Of a DNA stretch of 64,000 bases, positions 1 through 8,109 are shown piece by piece. Every line of letters starts with the position of its first letter. Position 1 is the first letter of the stretch. The notes under the pieces were generated by a model, which was not told the DNA's origin, did no database searches, and was given only the letters and a program-made list of their open reading frames with translations. A program made the translations under genes and the position numbers. The DNA is from Candidatus Accumulibacter affinis (lineage in GTDB: Bacteria; Pseudomonadota; Gammaproteobacteria; Burkholderiales; Rhodocyclaceae), in contig JADJOT010000002.1 in the NCBI GenBank assembly GCA_016713625.1, positions 496,001 to 560,000 of the forward strand, given 5' to 3'.

Positions 1-52
1 CCGAAGAGAGAGGCGGACGCCTGACGCGGCCACCCGGACCTTCTGCCGTCAT
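1..52 (-). CDS. possible start of the next eps-locus gene (partial, runs off window)
   Basis: On the minus strand an ATG at 52 opens a frame that begins MTAEGPGGRVRRPPLSS and leaves the window without a stop. It lies 69 bases after the stop of the tyrosine kinase gene, in the same direction. In XrtA-type exopolysaccharide loci the kinase gene is usually followed by an outer-membrane protein gene, and a basic start like this could be the beginning of a signal peptide. Only 17 codons are visible, so this rests on position alone. Confidence 0.25.
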   Translation of the reverse strand, partial: MTAEGPGGRVRRPPLSS

Positions 53-120
53 CGCCGGACCCTTGATCCAAGACCGATCTTATGGCCTTGTCTCCAGCGC
101 ATCGCGAATCCCTCATCTCG

Positions 121-1092
121 TCAAGCACCGTCTGAACCATAGCCATAGCCATACCCATAGCCATAACCGTAGCCGTAACCGTAGCCATCCTGCGTGGCTG
201 CACGCGCCTGATTGAGCAACATCAGCTTGACCGGGCAGGCCTCAATGGCCGCCAAGGCATGCCTGACGTCACTGCGAACGGTACTTTCAGCCTTCACCAC
301 GACGACCACCTGCCCCATATGACTGGCCAGCACGCGTGATTCAGTCGTCATCAGCAGTGGCGGTGAATCAAAAATGATGATCCGGTCCGGATAGCGATTG
401 GCCATTTCGTCGAGCAGCTTGATCATTGCCTCGCTGGCCAGGAGTTCGGTCGCACGCGGATGTTGCGTGCCGCTTGGCAGGATGCTCAGCTTGTCGATGT
501 TGGTCCTCATCAGCACCTGCGAGAGGTCAACCGACGGATCAGTGAGCACGTCGAGCAGGCCTCGCGCCGGTGGCAAGCGGAGCATCTTGAGCACCGAGGG
601 CTTCGGCACATCGGCATCGACCAGCATGACCGTATTGTCCAGTTCCATGGCGATGCTCATGGCCAGGTTGATCGCGGAGAAGCTCTTGCCTTCGCCGGAA
701 ATTGCGCTGGTAACCATGATCAGGTTGCCCCTCTTGATCGGCGCAGCACCCTTGCCCATGGCGTTGGCAATCAAGGGCCGCTTGATGACTCGATATTGGT
801 CGGCAAGCTGGGATCTTGGTGCATCCGGGCTGATCAGACCAGTCGCCGAGAGGGCGTTCAGATCGATCTCGATACGGCGAGAAACCGGCGCGTCGGCCGA
901 CATCTGGGCGACGGGCCGGACCACAGGCGGCGCGGTCGGCGCCGTCGAGGTCGACTCGGGCGCCAGCTGAGCGAACGACTGAGTGGCCGTATCGCCTGCT
1001 GCCTGGTCGATCTCGGCGGTCGAACGAGGGATCTCGACACCCGCCTTGCGCAGCTGCTCCAGACGCTTCGCCGCTTGTTCAATGAGGCTCAT
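121..1092 (-). CDS. XrtA-associated bacterial tyrosine autokinase (CpsD/CapB/EpsG type)
   Basis: This is a 323-residue cytoplasmic BY-kinase that phosphorylates itself on C-terminal tyrosines and controls polysaccharide polymerisation together with the membrane chain-length protein. A Walker A loop (SAISGEGKS) lies near residue 130, Walker A' is LVDADVPKPS, and Walker B is IIIFDSPPL. The C-terminus is an uninterrupted run of eight Tyr-Gly pairs followed by SDGA, which is the tyrosine cluster. The N-terminal 90 residues are a variable Ala/Pro/Thr linker. The gene lies 9 bases after the chain-length gene, so the two are co-transcribed. In this branch the kinase and its membrane activator are separate proteins, as seen here. 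The regular (YG)n tail is unusual, because most families have a scattered tyrosine cluster. Confidence 0.9.
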   Translation of the reverse strand: MSLIEQAAKRLEQLRKAGVEIPRSTAEIDQAAGDTATQSFAQLAPESTSTAPTAPPVVRPVAQMSADAPVSRRIEIDLNALSATGLISPDAPRSQLADQYRVIKRPLIANAMGKGAAPIKRGNLIMVTSAISGEGKSFSAINLAMSIAMELDNTVMLVDADVPKPSVLKMLRLPPARGLLDVLTDPSVDLSQVLMRTNIDKLSILPSGTQHPRATELLASEAMIKLLDEMANRYPDRIIIFDSPPLLMTTESRVLASHMGQVVVVVKAESTVRSDVRHALAAIEACPVKLMLLNQARAATQDGYGYGYGYGYGYGYGYGSDGA

Positions 1093-1101
1093 CAGTTTTC
1101 C

Positions 1102-2673
1102 TCAGGCGTTACGGACGGAAAGAAGGAACAAAGCAAGAAGTCCTGCGCCATAGGCACCGACAAGAGTGACGCAGGCCGCCACAAAGCGAAGGAGATCCTT
1201 CCTTTCGTTGCGCTTCGTCGTCTCATTGGGGAGCAAGGAGACCGTTCCCAGCAGTGGCAATCCGCAGGCCTCCCGAAGGGCGCGTGCATCGAAGAACACC
1301 GGGCGCAGCTGACTCGCCGCAAAGGTGACAGCGACCCCCGCCGCCAAGGCGAGAAGCAGCGTCAGCGGGAGAAACAGGGCACGATTGGGCGCAACCGGCT
1401 TCGGGGAAGCCCGCGGGGGATCGATCAGACGGAAATCGACACCGGCGGTGTTATCCATCTCGCTGCCCATGCTCGCCGATTCACGTCTTTGCACCAGTTG
1501 TTCGTAGTTCCTCTTGTTGATCTCATAGTCGCGGTTGAGCTGGGCAAACTCGGCTTCGATCTGGGGCATCAGCGTTACCGAGCTCTTCAAGCGGTCGTAA
1601 CGAGACTGATATTCGGCCACCCGGGTACGCAAGGCGGCCACGGTGGCCTCGGTTTCAGAGAGGTTGATCTTCAACTGCTGCTGCACCGGGTTGGTGCTGA
1701 CCGACGACGAAGGGTTGGCCTGCACGGCCTTGCGTCGAGCGGCGATTTCCTCTCGCTTCTGATCTTCCAGGTCCTTGATCAGCCGGCGCGTACTGACGAC
1801 ATCCGGATGCTTGTCAGTAAAGCGCTGCAACATGGCGTCGAGACTACGCTGCTGGGCGTCGATGCGAGCGTCGATCTCGGGAACGGCCACGCCGGCAATC
1901 GACTCCCGGGAAGCATCTGGCAGGAGAGAGGGCGCGTCCTCGCCGACGAGCTGGCGCCGCAGCGAGTCTCGCGACTGCTCGGCCTCGCGTAGCTCAAGCC
2001 GGCTCTGCTCAAGCGCCGAGCCAGCGGCGGCCATCCGACTGAAATGATCCTTGCCGTCGGAATTCTGGACACCCAGGTTGCGCAGTTTGAATTCCTTCAA
2101 ACGCGCCTCGGCCTCCTCAAGCTTCTTCTCGTACGCTGCAATCTCCTTGTCGAGAAACTTCCGGGCCGATTCCGTATCCTTGCGCGCGTCGCCGAGATTT
2201 GACTCGACAAAGATCGATACCAGCGACTGCACAACACGCTTGGCCTGCTCCGGCTGAGTGTCACGATAGGTAATCGTATAGATGTTGTCACGCGTCGTAT
2301 TATTGATCTTCAGCGCGGACATCAGGTTCTCGGCGAGCGCATCCCTGTCCGCTTTGGACTGGATCTTGAGATCAAGATCCGCCATCCGGATCAGCTTCTC
2401 GACATTCGGTCGGGTAATCAACGTGCGGCTCAGCATCATCACCTGTTGATCCACATTGGGTTGTGTTACCAGGCCGGACATCAGCGGTCGGAGGATCGAC
2501 TGGGTGTCAACAAACACGCGCGCCGAAGCCTCGTACTTGTCGGGAATGGCCAGAACGGCCGCAACACTGGCCGCGCCGACCACCCAAGCGACAATAATCC
2601 CCAGCCAGCGACGCCGCCACATTCCGCGCAGGGCCGTTATCGCTTGTCGAAGCAGTTCATCCATCGGATTCAC
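1102..2673 (-). CDS. XrtA-system polysaccharide chain-length determinant (Wzz/GNVR family)
   Basis: This 523-residue inner-membrane protein of the polysaccharide co-polymerase type sets chain length and activates the neighbouring kinase. It has an N-terminal membrane helix near residues 22-43 (IIVAWVVGAASVAAVLA), a Wzz domain with the sequence YEASARVFVDT, and a long periplasmic coiled coil at about residues 165-390 (for example KFLDKEIAAYEKKLEEAEAR). A GNVR-like segment ends with RLIDPPRASPKPVAPNR, and a second membrane helix follows near residue 430. The last 30 residues form another hydrophobic segment. There is no kinase domain, which matches the separate kinase gene downstream. The order lipoprotein, chain-length protein, kinase is the standard order of PEP-CTERM/XrtA exopolysaccharide loci. 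Confidence 0.9.
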   Translation of the reverse strand: MNPMDELLRQAITALRGMWRRRWLGIIVAWVVGAASVAAVLAIPDKYEASARVFVDTQSILRPLMSGLVTQPNVDQQVMMLSRTLITRPNVEKLIRMADLDLKIQSKADRDALAENLMSALKINNTTRDNIYTITYRDTQPEQAKRVVQSLVSIFVESNLGDARKDTESARKFLDKEIAAYEKKLEEAEARLKEFKLRNLGVQNSDGKDHFSRMAAAGSALEQSRLELREAEQSRDSLRRQLVGEDAPSLLPDASRESIAGVAVPEIDARIDAQQRSLDAMLQRFTDKHPDVVSTRRLIKDLEDQKREEIAARRKAVQANPSSSVSTNPVQQQLKINLSETEATVAALRTRVAEYQSRYDRLKSSVTLMPQIEAEFAQLNRDYEINKRNYEQLVQRRESASMGSEMDNTAGVDFRLIDPPRASPKPVAPNRALFLPLTLLLALAAGVAVTFAASQLRPVFFDARALREACGLPLLGTVSLLPNETTKRNERKDLLRFVAACVTLVGAYGAGLLALFLLSVRNA

Positions 2674-2758
2674 ACTCTATCAGTAGCGGTTTCAGGTGCA
2701 CCCATCGCGTTACCCACCGCAATGGAGACAAGGCGTTCAAGACTCGGCAGCAGACCGA

Positions 2759-3394
2759 TCAGAACCAACTCTGCGGAATGATCAGCACATCACCAGGTTT
2801 CATGTCAACGTTGGCCGAGACGTCACCGCGCCTGATCAGATCATTCAGGCGAACCCGGTACTGCTGCCTGCTGCCTTCTGCGCCAAGACGCACGATTGAC
2901 GCCCCGTTGCCATCAGCGAAGTCCGTCAGACCGCCAACCGCAATCATCACGTCGAGCAGCGTCGTGTCCTGCCTGTAGGGTAGTGCTTGCGGCTTCGACG
3001 CCTCACCGAGCACCCGGATCTGCTCACTCTGCGTTCCCACGAAGCCGGTGACTACCACCGTCACGACCGGATCCCGGATGAAGGTGCCAAGCGCCTTCTC
3101 CATGTCCCGAGCCAGAGCCGTGGGAGTCTTGCCCATCGCCGGCATGTCCTCGATCAGCGGACCAGCGATCATTCCGTCCGGACGCACCGGCACCGACATC
3201 GAAAGTTCCGGATTGCGCCAGACGATGATATTCACATTGTCGCCGGGACCGATGATGTAACGATAGTCTGCCGAAGCGGCGGAAACTGGTGCTGGCGGGT
3301 ACGAAGAAGCGCACCCCAGAACCAGCGTTCCCAGCACGCCGAGCAGCACCCAACGAAACGCGACGCCAATCACATCATGCAGGCGTGTAACCAT
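2759..3394 (-). CDS. polysaccharide export outer-membrane lipoprotein (Wza/EpsE family)
   Basis: This 211-residue outer-membrane lipoprotein forms the export channel for the exopolysaccharide. The start chosen is the ATG at 3394, because a strong AAAGGAG-type ribosome site lies just upstream and because the protein then begins with a proper lipoprotein signal (hydrophobic core, lipobox LVLGC). A longer frame to 3511 adds 39 residues without signal character. The mature part carries a Poly_export domain (YIIGPGDNVNIIVWRNPELS) and a SLBB-like segment (VIRVLGE-type sequence, then LLDVMIAVGGL). It ends with DVLIIPQSWF, the usual C-terminus of XrtA-type export proteins. It is the first gene of the minus-strand eps operon. 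Confidence 0.9.
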   Translation of the reverse strand: MVTRLHDVIGVAFRWVLLGVLGTLVLGCASSYPPAPVSAASADYRYIIGPGDNVNIIVWRNPELSMSVPVRPDGMIAGPLIEDMPAMGKTPTALARDMEKALGTFIRDPVVTVVVTGFVGTQSEQIRVLGEASKPQALPYRQDTTLLDVMIAVGGLTDFADGNGASIVRLGAEGSRQQYRVRLNDLIRRGDVSANVDMKPGDVLIIPQSWF

Positions 3395-3724
3395 AGTGCT
3401 CTCCTTTTTTAGTCGCCAGCTTGGAAACGGTTTACCGCAAATTTCGGAAACATTGTGCTGACCGGTACCGTCAAACGCGCCACAGTATAGTGGAATTGGT
3501 CTGACGCACAAAAATGTCGGAGCGCCTCGGCCATCGATCGCTTGCCGTGCAAGCTACCTTCCGCGGTAGCATTGGCTCCGACCAGCAGAAGGATAGCGGC
3601 TGAACCACCCTGAACAAGAGTAATAACGCACATTCCGCTACACTTCTTTAGCCCGATATGGAAAAAAGATATCCCATACGATAACATATTTATATAAGTA
3701 CCTAATCAAACGGTCCGATCGATC
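3395..3724. promoter_or_regulatory. divergent intergenic region between the eps operon and xthA
   Basis: These 330 bases separate two divergent genes and contain no convincing reading frame. The xthA-proximal part (about 3650-3710) is clearly AT-rich against the surrounding DNA, with stretches such as ATAACATATTTATATAAG, and is the likely promoter zone. I searched by eye for a sigma-54 site and did not find one that matches the consensus. Exact promoter positions cannot be assigned. Confidence 0.5.
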
Positions 3725-4492
3725 ATGAAACTTGCTACCTGGAACGTGAATTCCCTCAAGGTGCGCCTGCCGCAACTGCTCACCTGGCTCGCCGCACAAC
3801 AACCAGATGTCGTCTTTCTGCAGGAAACCAAGCTGCAGGATGGGCAATTCCCGAGACAGGAAATAGCGGCCGCCGGCTATCAGGTCGCGTTTTCGGGGCA
3901 GAAGACGTACAACGGGGTTGCTCTGCTGACCAGAGAAGCGCCGACCGAGATCGTCTTCGGTAATCCGCTCTACCCCGATGAGCAGAAGCGCCTGCTTACT
4001 GCGACAGTCGGCGGGATCGGCATGGTCTGCGCCTACGTCCCCAATGGGCAGTCGATCGGCAGCGACAAGTATCTTTACAAACTCGAGTGGCTGGATGCAC
4101 TCGCCAGGTGGATCGCCGAGCGAATCGCCGCCAACCCACAACTCGTCCTGGCCGGCGACTTCAACATTGCGCCGGATGACCGAGATGTACACGATCCGGA
4201 GACCTGGGCTGGGCAGATTCTGTGCTCTGCGCCGGAACGGGCTGCCTTTCAGCGCCTCCTGGGTCTCGGCATGAAGGACAGTTTTCGCCTCTTCGAACAG
4301 CCGGAAAAGAGTTTCACGTGGTGGGACTACCGCATGCTCGGCTTCCAGAAAAATCGGGGGCTGCGCATCGATCATATCCTGCTCTCCGAGCCGCTCGCCA
4401 GCCGTTGCAGCGCAGCCGCAATCCACCGGGAACAACGTAAACTCGAGCGGCCCTCCGATCATGCCCCGGCGACGGCGGAATTGTCCCGGTGA
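3725..4492 (+). CDS. xthA: exodeoxyribonuclease III
   Basis: This 255-residue AP endonuclease and 3'-5' exonuclease of base-excision repair belongs to the endonuclease/exonuclease/phosphatase fold. Family motifs are present in order: ATWNVNSL at the start, FLQETKLQD (catalytic Glu), YVPNGQ, LAGDFNIAPDDRDVHDP (Asp and Asn of the active site), FTWWDYR, and the C-terminal SDHAP with the catalytic Asp-His. Length and start agree with the family. The gene stands alone between the divergent eps operon and a small gene remnant. Confidence 0.95.
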   Translation: MKLATWNVNSLKVRLPQLLTWLAAQQPDVVFLQETKLQDGQFPRQEIAAAGYQVAFSGQKTYNGVALLTREAPTEIVFGNPLYPDEQKRLLTATVGGIGMVCAYVPNGQSIGSDKYLYKLEWLDALARWIAERIAANPQLVLAGDFNIAPDDRDVHDPETWAGQILCSAPERAAFQRLLGLGMKDSFRLFEQPEKSFTWWDYRMLGFQKNRGLRIDHILLSEPLASRCSAAAIHREQRKLERPSDHAPATAELSR

Positions 4493-4493
4493 C

Positions 4494-4646
4494 ATGCCCA
4501 CCACCCCGAACAAGCTGCCGCTAGCACTGCTGGTGCTTTATCCGGCCCTGCGCTCGCTGCCGGCGGAGCAACTGGCAGCGTTGTGCCTGGGCACGGCCGT
4601 CATCGACCGCCCCGGATTGAAGCAGGTGGCGGACGGCAATCGCTGA
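4494..4646 (+). CDS. short reading frame, possible remnant of a regulator
   Basis: This 50-codon frame begins one base after the xthA stop (MPTTPNKLPLALLVLYPALR). The segment LRSLPAEQLAALC resembles the first helix of Crp/Fnr-type regulators, which usually read LF..LP.EQLA.L. It stops right after that point, so it may be a truncated relic. No conserved domain can be recognised with certainty, and it may not be expressed. Confidence 0.25.
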   Translation: MPTTPNKLPLALLVLYPALRSLPAEQLAALCLGTAVIDRPGLKQVADGNR

Positions 4647-4742
4647 AATGAACGACCCATGCCTCGGTGACCTGGGTTACATACATCGTCGCAGGCGAAC
4701 GCTAATCTGTTATTATCACTTACAAACTGCAAGGGAGCTGCC

Positions 4743-4940
4743 ATGAAAACCAACGTCGGTGGAATCGACAAAATCCTGCGCGTCGTCGTCGGCCTCGCCC
4801 TGATTGCCATGGCCGCCCTGGGTGTCGTTGGCGTCTGGGGCTGGATCGGCGTTGTACCCTTGCTCACCGGCCTGTTCGGTGTCTGCCCGGCGTACTCCCT
4901 GCTCGGGATGAACACCTGCCCGAGCAGGAAAGACGTTTGA
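4743..4940 (+). CDS. DUF2892 (YgaP-like transmembrane) family protein
   Basis: This 65-residue membrane protein has the family signature: NVGGIDKILRVVVGLAL at the start, one or two hydrophobic helices (VGLALIAMAALGVVGVWGW, then PLLTGLFGVCPAY), and the ending CPAYSLLGMNTC. The two cysteines near the end are typical of this family. A good ribosome site (AAGGGAG, 4731-4737) lies 5 bases before the ATG. A TATTAT box at 4711-4716 could be a -10 element. The function of the family is not established; in YgaP the equivalent segment anchors a rhodanese domain. Confidence 0.85.
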   Translation: MKTNVGGIDKILRVVVGLALIAMAALGVVGVWGWIGVVPLLTGLFGVCPAYSLLGMNTCPSRKDV

Positions 4941-5010
4941 GGGTTCACTTCTCCGCAGGCGGCGTTCCCTTGCGGCACGCCCGTGTCTGCGCCCGTCTCT
5001 TTGCCCCTCT

Positions 5011-5790
5011 CTACGCCAGGCTGTTCGCCAGGCGAATATAGTCGGCAACCGACAGATCCTCGGCCCGACAAGTCGGGGCAACGCCAAGCGCAGTCAGGCG
5101 AGCGTCGTCGAAGAGGCTGCGCAGACTGTTGCGCAACATCTTGCGGCGTTGCGCAAAGGCTGCTGCAACCAGCGTCGCGAACTGGCTTGCATCGCGCGCC
5201 GACAGTTCTGCCGGTGCGCGCGGAATCAGGCGGACCACCGCCGAGTGCACCCGCGGCGCAGGATTAAACGCCTCGGGCGGCACATCAAGCAACCGGTCGA
5301 TCACGAAACGGTACTGCAGCATCACCGACAAGCGCCCGAACTCAGAGCTCCCTGGCTCGGCGACCATCCGTTCAACGACTTCCTTTTGCAGCATGAAGTG
5401 CATATCGCGTACATAGCCGCCAAAACCGGCGAGATGGAACAGTAACGGCGTCGAAATGTTGTACGGGAGATTGCCGACAATACGCAGACCGGCTCGACAA
5501 TCGCCGGCCAGTTGAGCGAAGTCGAAGAGCAGCGCGTCGCCCGCGTGAACTGTCAGCTTCTCGGACGAATACCCCTGCTGCAAGCGCGCAATGATGTCGC
5601 GATCGATCTCGACTACCTGCAGATGGTCGAGGCGCCTGAGCAGAGGGCCGGTCAAAGCGCCCAGCCCCGGGCCGATCTCGATCACCCGATCATCGCGCTG
5701 TACCGCCAGCAGCTCGATGATTTCGGCAATGACCTGCTGGTCGACCAGGAAATTCTGGCCGAAACGCTTGCGCGCAACGTGTCGCTTCAT
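5011..5790 (-). CDS. ksgA: 16S rRNA dimethyladenosine transferase
   Basis: KsgA (RsmA) makes the paired N6-dimethyladenosines near the 3' end of 16S rRNA (A1518/A1519 in E. coli numbering), a late step of small-subunit assembly. The start at 5790 gives MKRHVARKRFGQNFLVD, the standard N-terminus; the frame extends further upstream but only into pdxA. The SAM-binding motif is VIEIGPGLGALT, the catalytic motif IV is NLPYNIST, and the C-terminal part has FNPAPRVHSAVVRL. The protein is 259 residues, normal for the family. It is the last gene of lptD-surA-pdxA-ksgA and begins 4 bases after the pdxA stop. Confidence 0.95.
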   Translation of the reverse strand: MKRHVARKRFGQNFLVDQQVIAEIIELLAVQRDDRVIEIGPGLGALTGPLLRRLDHLQVVEIDRDIIARLQQGYSSEKLTVHAGDALLFDFAQLAGDCRAGLRIVGNLPYNISTPLLFHLAGFGGYVRDMHFMLQKEVVERMVAEPGSSEFGRLSVMLQYRFVIDRLLDVPPEAFNPAPRVHSAVVRLIPRAPAELSARDASQFATLVAAAFAQRRKMLRNSLRSLFDDARLTALGVAPTCRAEDLSVADYIRLANSLA

Positions 5791-5794
5791 GCCA

Positions 5795-6793
5795 TCAGCT
5801 CTTGCGGCTGACCCTCTCCGCCATCTCGATTGCCTGCTCGATGGCCACGAAAAGGCTGCCCGGATCCGCCTGCCCGCTGCCCGCGAGCTCCACAGCGGTG
5901 CCGTGATCCACTGAGGTGCGGATAATCGGCAGGCCCAGGGTAACGTTGATACCGTGACCAAAACTCGCGTACTTGAGCGCCGTCAGGCCCTGGTCGTGGT
6001 ACATCGCCAGAACGCAGTCACCACGCGCCAGTACGGGCGGCGAAAACATGGTATCCGCCGGCAGTGGCCCGAGCAGCAGCATGCCCTCTTCGGCCCGCAG
6101 TTGTTCGAGCACCGGGATGATGACATCGATCTCTTCACGACCGAGGTAACCGCCCTCGCCAGCATGTGGATTCAGCCCGGCAACAAGGATGCGCGGCTTC
6201 GGGATCCCATATTTGCGGCCCATCTCGCGATGCAGAATGCGCAGAGTCTCGGCAATGGCGGTGCCGGTCACCGCCGCCGGTACCGCCCGCAACGGCAGGT
6301 GCGTCGTCACCAAGGCGACCCGCAATCCCCCGCCGGCCAGCATCATCACCACCCGGCGCGTCTGCGTGCGCTCGGCCAGGTACTCGGTATGGCCGGTAAA
6401 AGCAATACCGGCATCGTTGATCACACCCTTGTGCACCGGTGCCGTGACCATGGCCGCAAACTCTCCACTCTGGCAACCGGCCAGCGCGCGATCAAGCAGT
6501 GCCAGTACGTAAGGCGCGTTGGCCGGATCCAGGCGGCCTGGGGCGACCTGGGCAGACAAAGGCAGGTGGAGAACGTCCAGCATACCCGCTTGCGGCGGCA
6601 GCAACGGATTCCAGTCGCGCAAGCCGACCGACAGATGCAGCGCTGCAGCCCTCGCGGCGAGCAGCGAACGGTCCGCCAGGACGACAATCTGCGCGCCAGC
6701 CTGGCGCGCGCGATCCGGTAGACGCAGGCAGATGTCGGCCCCGATCCCGGCCGGTTCGCCGGCCGTAACGGCGATCACGGGCAGCGATTGCAT
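5795..6793 (-). CDS. pdxA: 4-hydroxythreonine-4-phosphate dehydrogenase
   Basis: PdxA oxidises 4-phosphohydroxy-L-threonine in the DXP-dependent branch of pyridoxal phosphate synthesis. The protein has GEPAGIGADICLRL at the N-terminus, metal-ligand histidines in FTGHTEYLA, LNPHAGEGG and YHDQGLTALKY, and the C-terminal RTSVDHGTAVELAGSG. The ATG at 6793 is preferred over a TTG at 6799 that would overlap the surA stop; either start keeps the gene translationally coupled to surA. About 332 residues, as usual. Confidence 0.95.
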   Translation of the reverse strand: MQSLPVIAVTAGEPAGIGADICLRLPDRARQAGAQIVVLADRSLLAARAAALHLSVGLRDWNPLLPPQAGMLDVLHLPLSAQVAPGRLDPANAPYVLALLDRALAGCQSGEFAAMVTAPVHKGVINDAGIAFTGHTEYLAERTQTRRVVMMLAGGGLRVALVTTHLPLRAVPAAVTGTAIAETLRILHREMGRKYGIPKPRILVAGLNPHAGEGGYLGREEIDVIIPVLEQLRAEEGMLLLGPLPADTMFSPPVLARGDCVLAMYHDQGLTALKYASFGHGINVTLGLPIIRTSVDHGTAVELAGSGQADPGSLFVAIEQAIEMAERVSRKS

Positions 6794-6795
6794 AC

Positions 6796-8109
6796 TCAAC
6801 CTTCCTCCAGCCGGACTTCCACATAGGCTCGGTCGCGAGCCTGGCGCAGCCAGTCCTGGTAAGCTTCTTCGCGCTTCCGCTCACGCAGCGTCTGACGCGC
6901 CGCCGCACGCTGGCGCTCACTCGACACGTCCTGAACGCGACGCTCAAGGACTTCGATCAAGTGAAAGCCGAACGGCGACTGGACTGGCGGGCTGAGTTCG
7001 CCCGGCGCCAGCAGATTCATCGCCCGCTCGAACTCCGGAACGGTGTCGCCGGGGTAGACCCAGCCCAGATCGCCACCCTTCGACGCCGACCCATCCTGCG
7101 AAAATAGCCTGGCCAGTTCGGCGAAGCTTTCGCCGTGTTTGATCCGCTCGTGCAGACCCTCCAGTTTGTGTCGTGCCTCGGACTCCGACACCACTTCATT
7201 GACCTTGATCAGGATATGCCGGGCGTGCGTCTGCTCGACCGCCTGCGCTACGCCGCCACCGCGTTTGGCCAACAGCTTGATCAAGTGGAAACCGTTCGAA
7301 CTGCGCAGGACCGGCGAAACCTCGCCAACCTTGAGTTTGAGACTGGCCTCGGCGAACATTGGCGGCAACCGATCGAGCGAACGCCAGCCGAGATTGCCTC
7401 CCTTCATACCGTCCGGAGCATCCGAATAGGCGGCCGCCAGCTGCGCGAAATCGTCACCCTTGTTCAGGCGGTCCAGCACCTGCTCGGCTTTCGTCCGCAG
7501 CTTCTGGATCTGCTCGGGACTCGCCGACTCGGGCGCACGTAACAGAATATGCGCCAGCTGGTACTCCTCCCCAGCGCTCCCCTGTGCCGACACGTTGGCC
7601 AGGTAGTTATCGATCTCGCCGTCGGAAATGAAGATCTTGCTCTCGACCTCGCGCTCGCGCAGCCGGGCAATCGTCATTTCTGCGCGAATCTCCTCGCGAA
7701 AGCTGGCAAACGCAATCCCGTCTTTCTCCAGCGCTGCCCGGAACTGCGCCAGCGACATATTGTTACCGGTAGCAATACGCTGCAGTGCCTGTTCGAGCTG
7801 CGCATCGTCAATGCGCATGCCGAGTTCGCGCGCCTGCTGCAACTGCACCTTGTCTACCACCAGACGTTCGAGTACCTGTTTTTCAAGTACATCACGGGGC
7901 GGCGGCGTCATTCCCTGTCGCTGCAACTGCGCCAGCGCCGACTCGAGACGCAGGCGCAGCTCGTACTGAGTAATCACCTCATCATTGACCACAGCCACGA
8001 TCCGATCGACGGCGACCGGCTGGCCGGCGGTCCGAGTCTGTGCCGCTGCCAGCCCGACCAGGCAGGCGAAGAGAAGTAGCGTACGAAGAATCATCTTTAA
8101 ATCTACCAT
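6796..8109 (-). CDS. surA: periplasmic chaperone and peptidyl-prolyl isomerase SurA
   Basis: SurA guides outer-membrane proteins, including LptD, through the periplasm. The 437-residue protein starts with a signal peptide (ILRTLLLFACLVGLAAAQT). A SurA N-terminal domain follows (VDRIVAVVNDEVIT), then two parvulin domains: the first around YQLAHILLRAPES to GFHLIKLL, the second around HARHILIKVNEVV to GFHLIEVLERR. The ATG at 8109 overlaps the lptD stop by 7 bases; an alternative ATG lies 15 bases downstream and gives a slightly shorter signal peptide. Overlap with lptD on one side and pdxA on the other shows one operon. Confidence 0.95.
   Translation of the reverse strand: MVDLKMILRTLLLFACLVGLAAAQTRTAGQPVAVDRIVAVVNDEVITQYELRLRLESALAQLQRQGMTPPPRDVLEKQVLERLVVDKVQLQQARELGMRIDDAQLEQALQRIATGNNMSLAQFRAALEKDGIAFASFREEIRAEMTIARLREREVESKIFISDGEIDNYLANVSAQGSAGEEYQLAHILLRAPESASPEQIQKLRTKAEQVLDRLNKGDDFAQLAAAYSDAPDGMKGGNLGWRSLDRLPPMFAEASLKLKVGEVSPVLRSSNGFHLIKLLAKRGGGVAQAVEQTHARHILIKVNEVVSESEARHKLEGLHERIKHGESFAELARLFSQDGSASKGGDLGWVYPGDTVPEFERAMNLLAPGELSPPVQSPFGFHLIEVLERRVQDVSSERQRAAARQTLRERKREEAYQDWLRQARDRAYVEVRLEEG

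Noticed and set aside
460..1992. Plus-strand frame of 510 codons over the kinase and chain-length genes
   Set aside because: It is antisense to two well-supported genes with clear motifs and has Arg/His-rich low-information composition.
3638..4513. Minus-strand frame of 291 codons opposite xthA
   Set aside because: It is fully antisense to exodeoxyribonuclease III, which has all its catalytic motifs.
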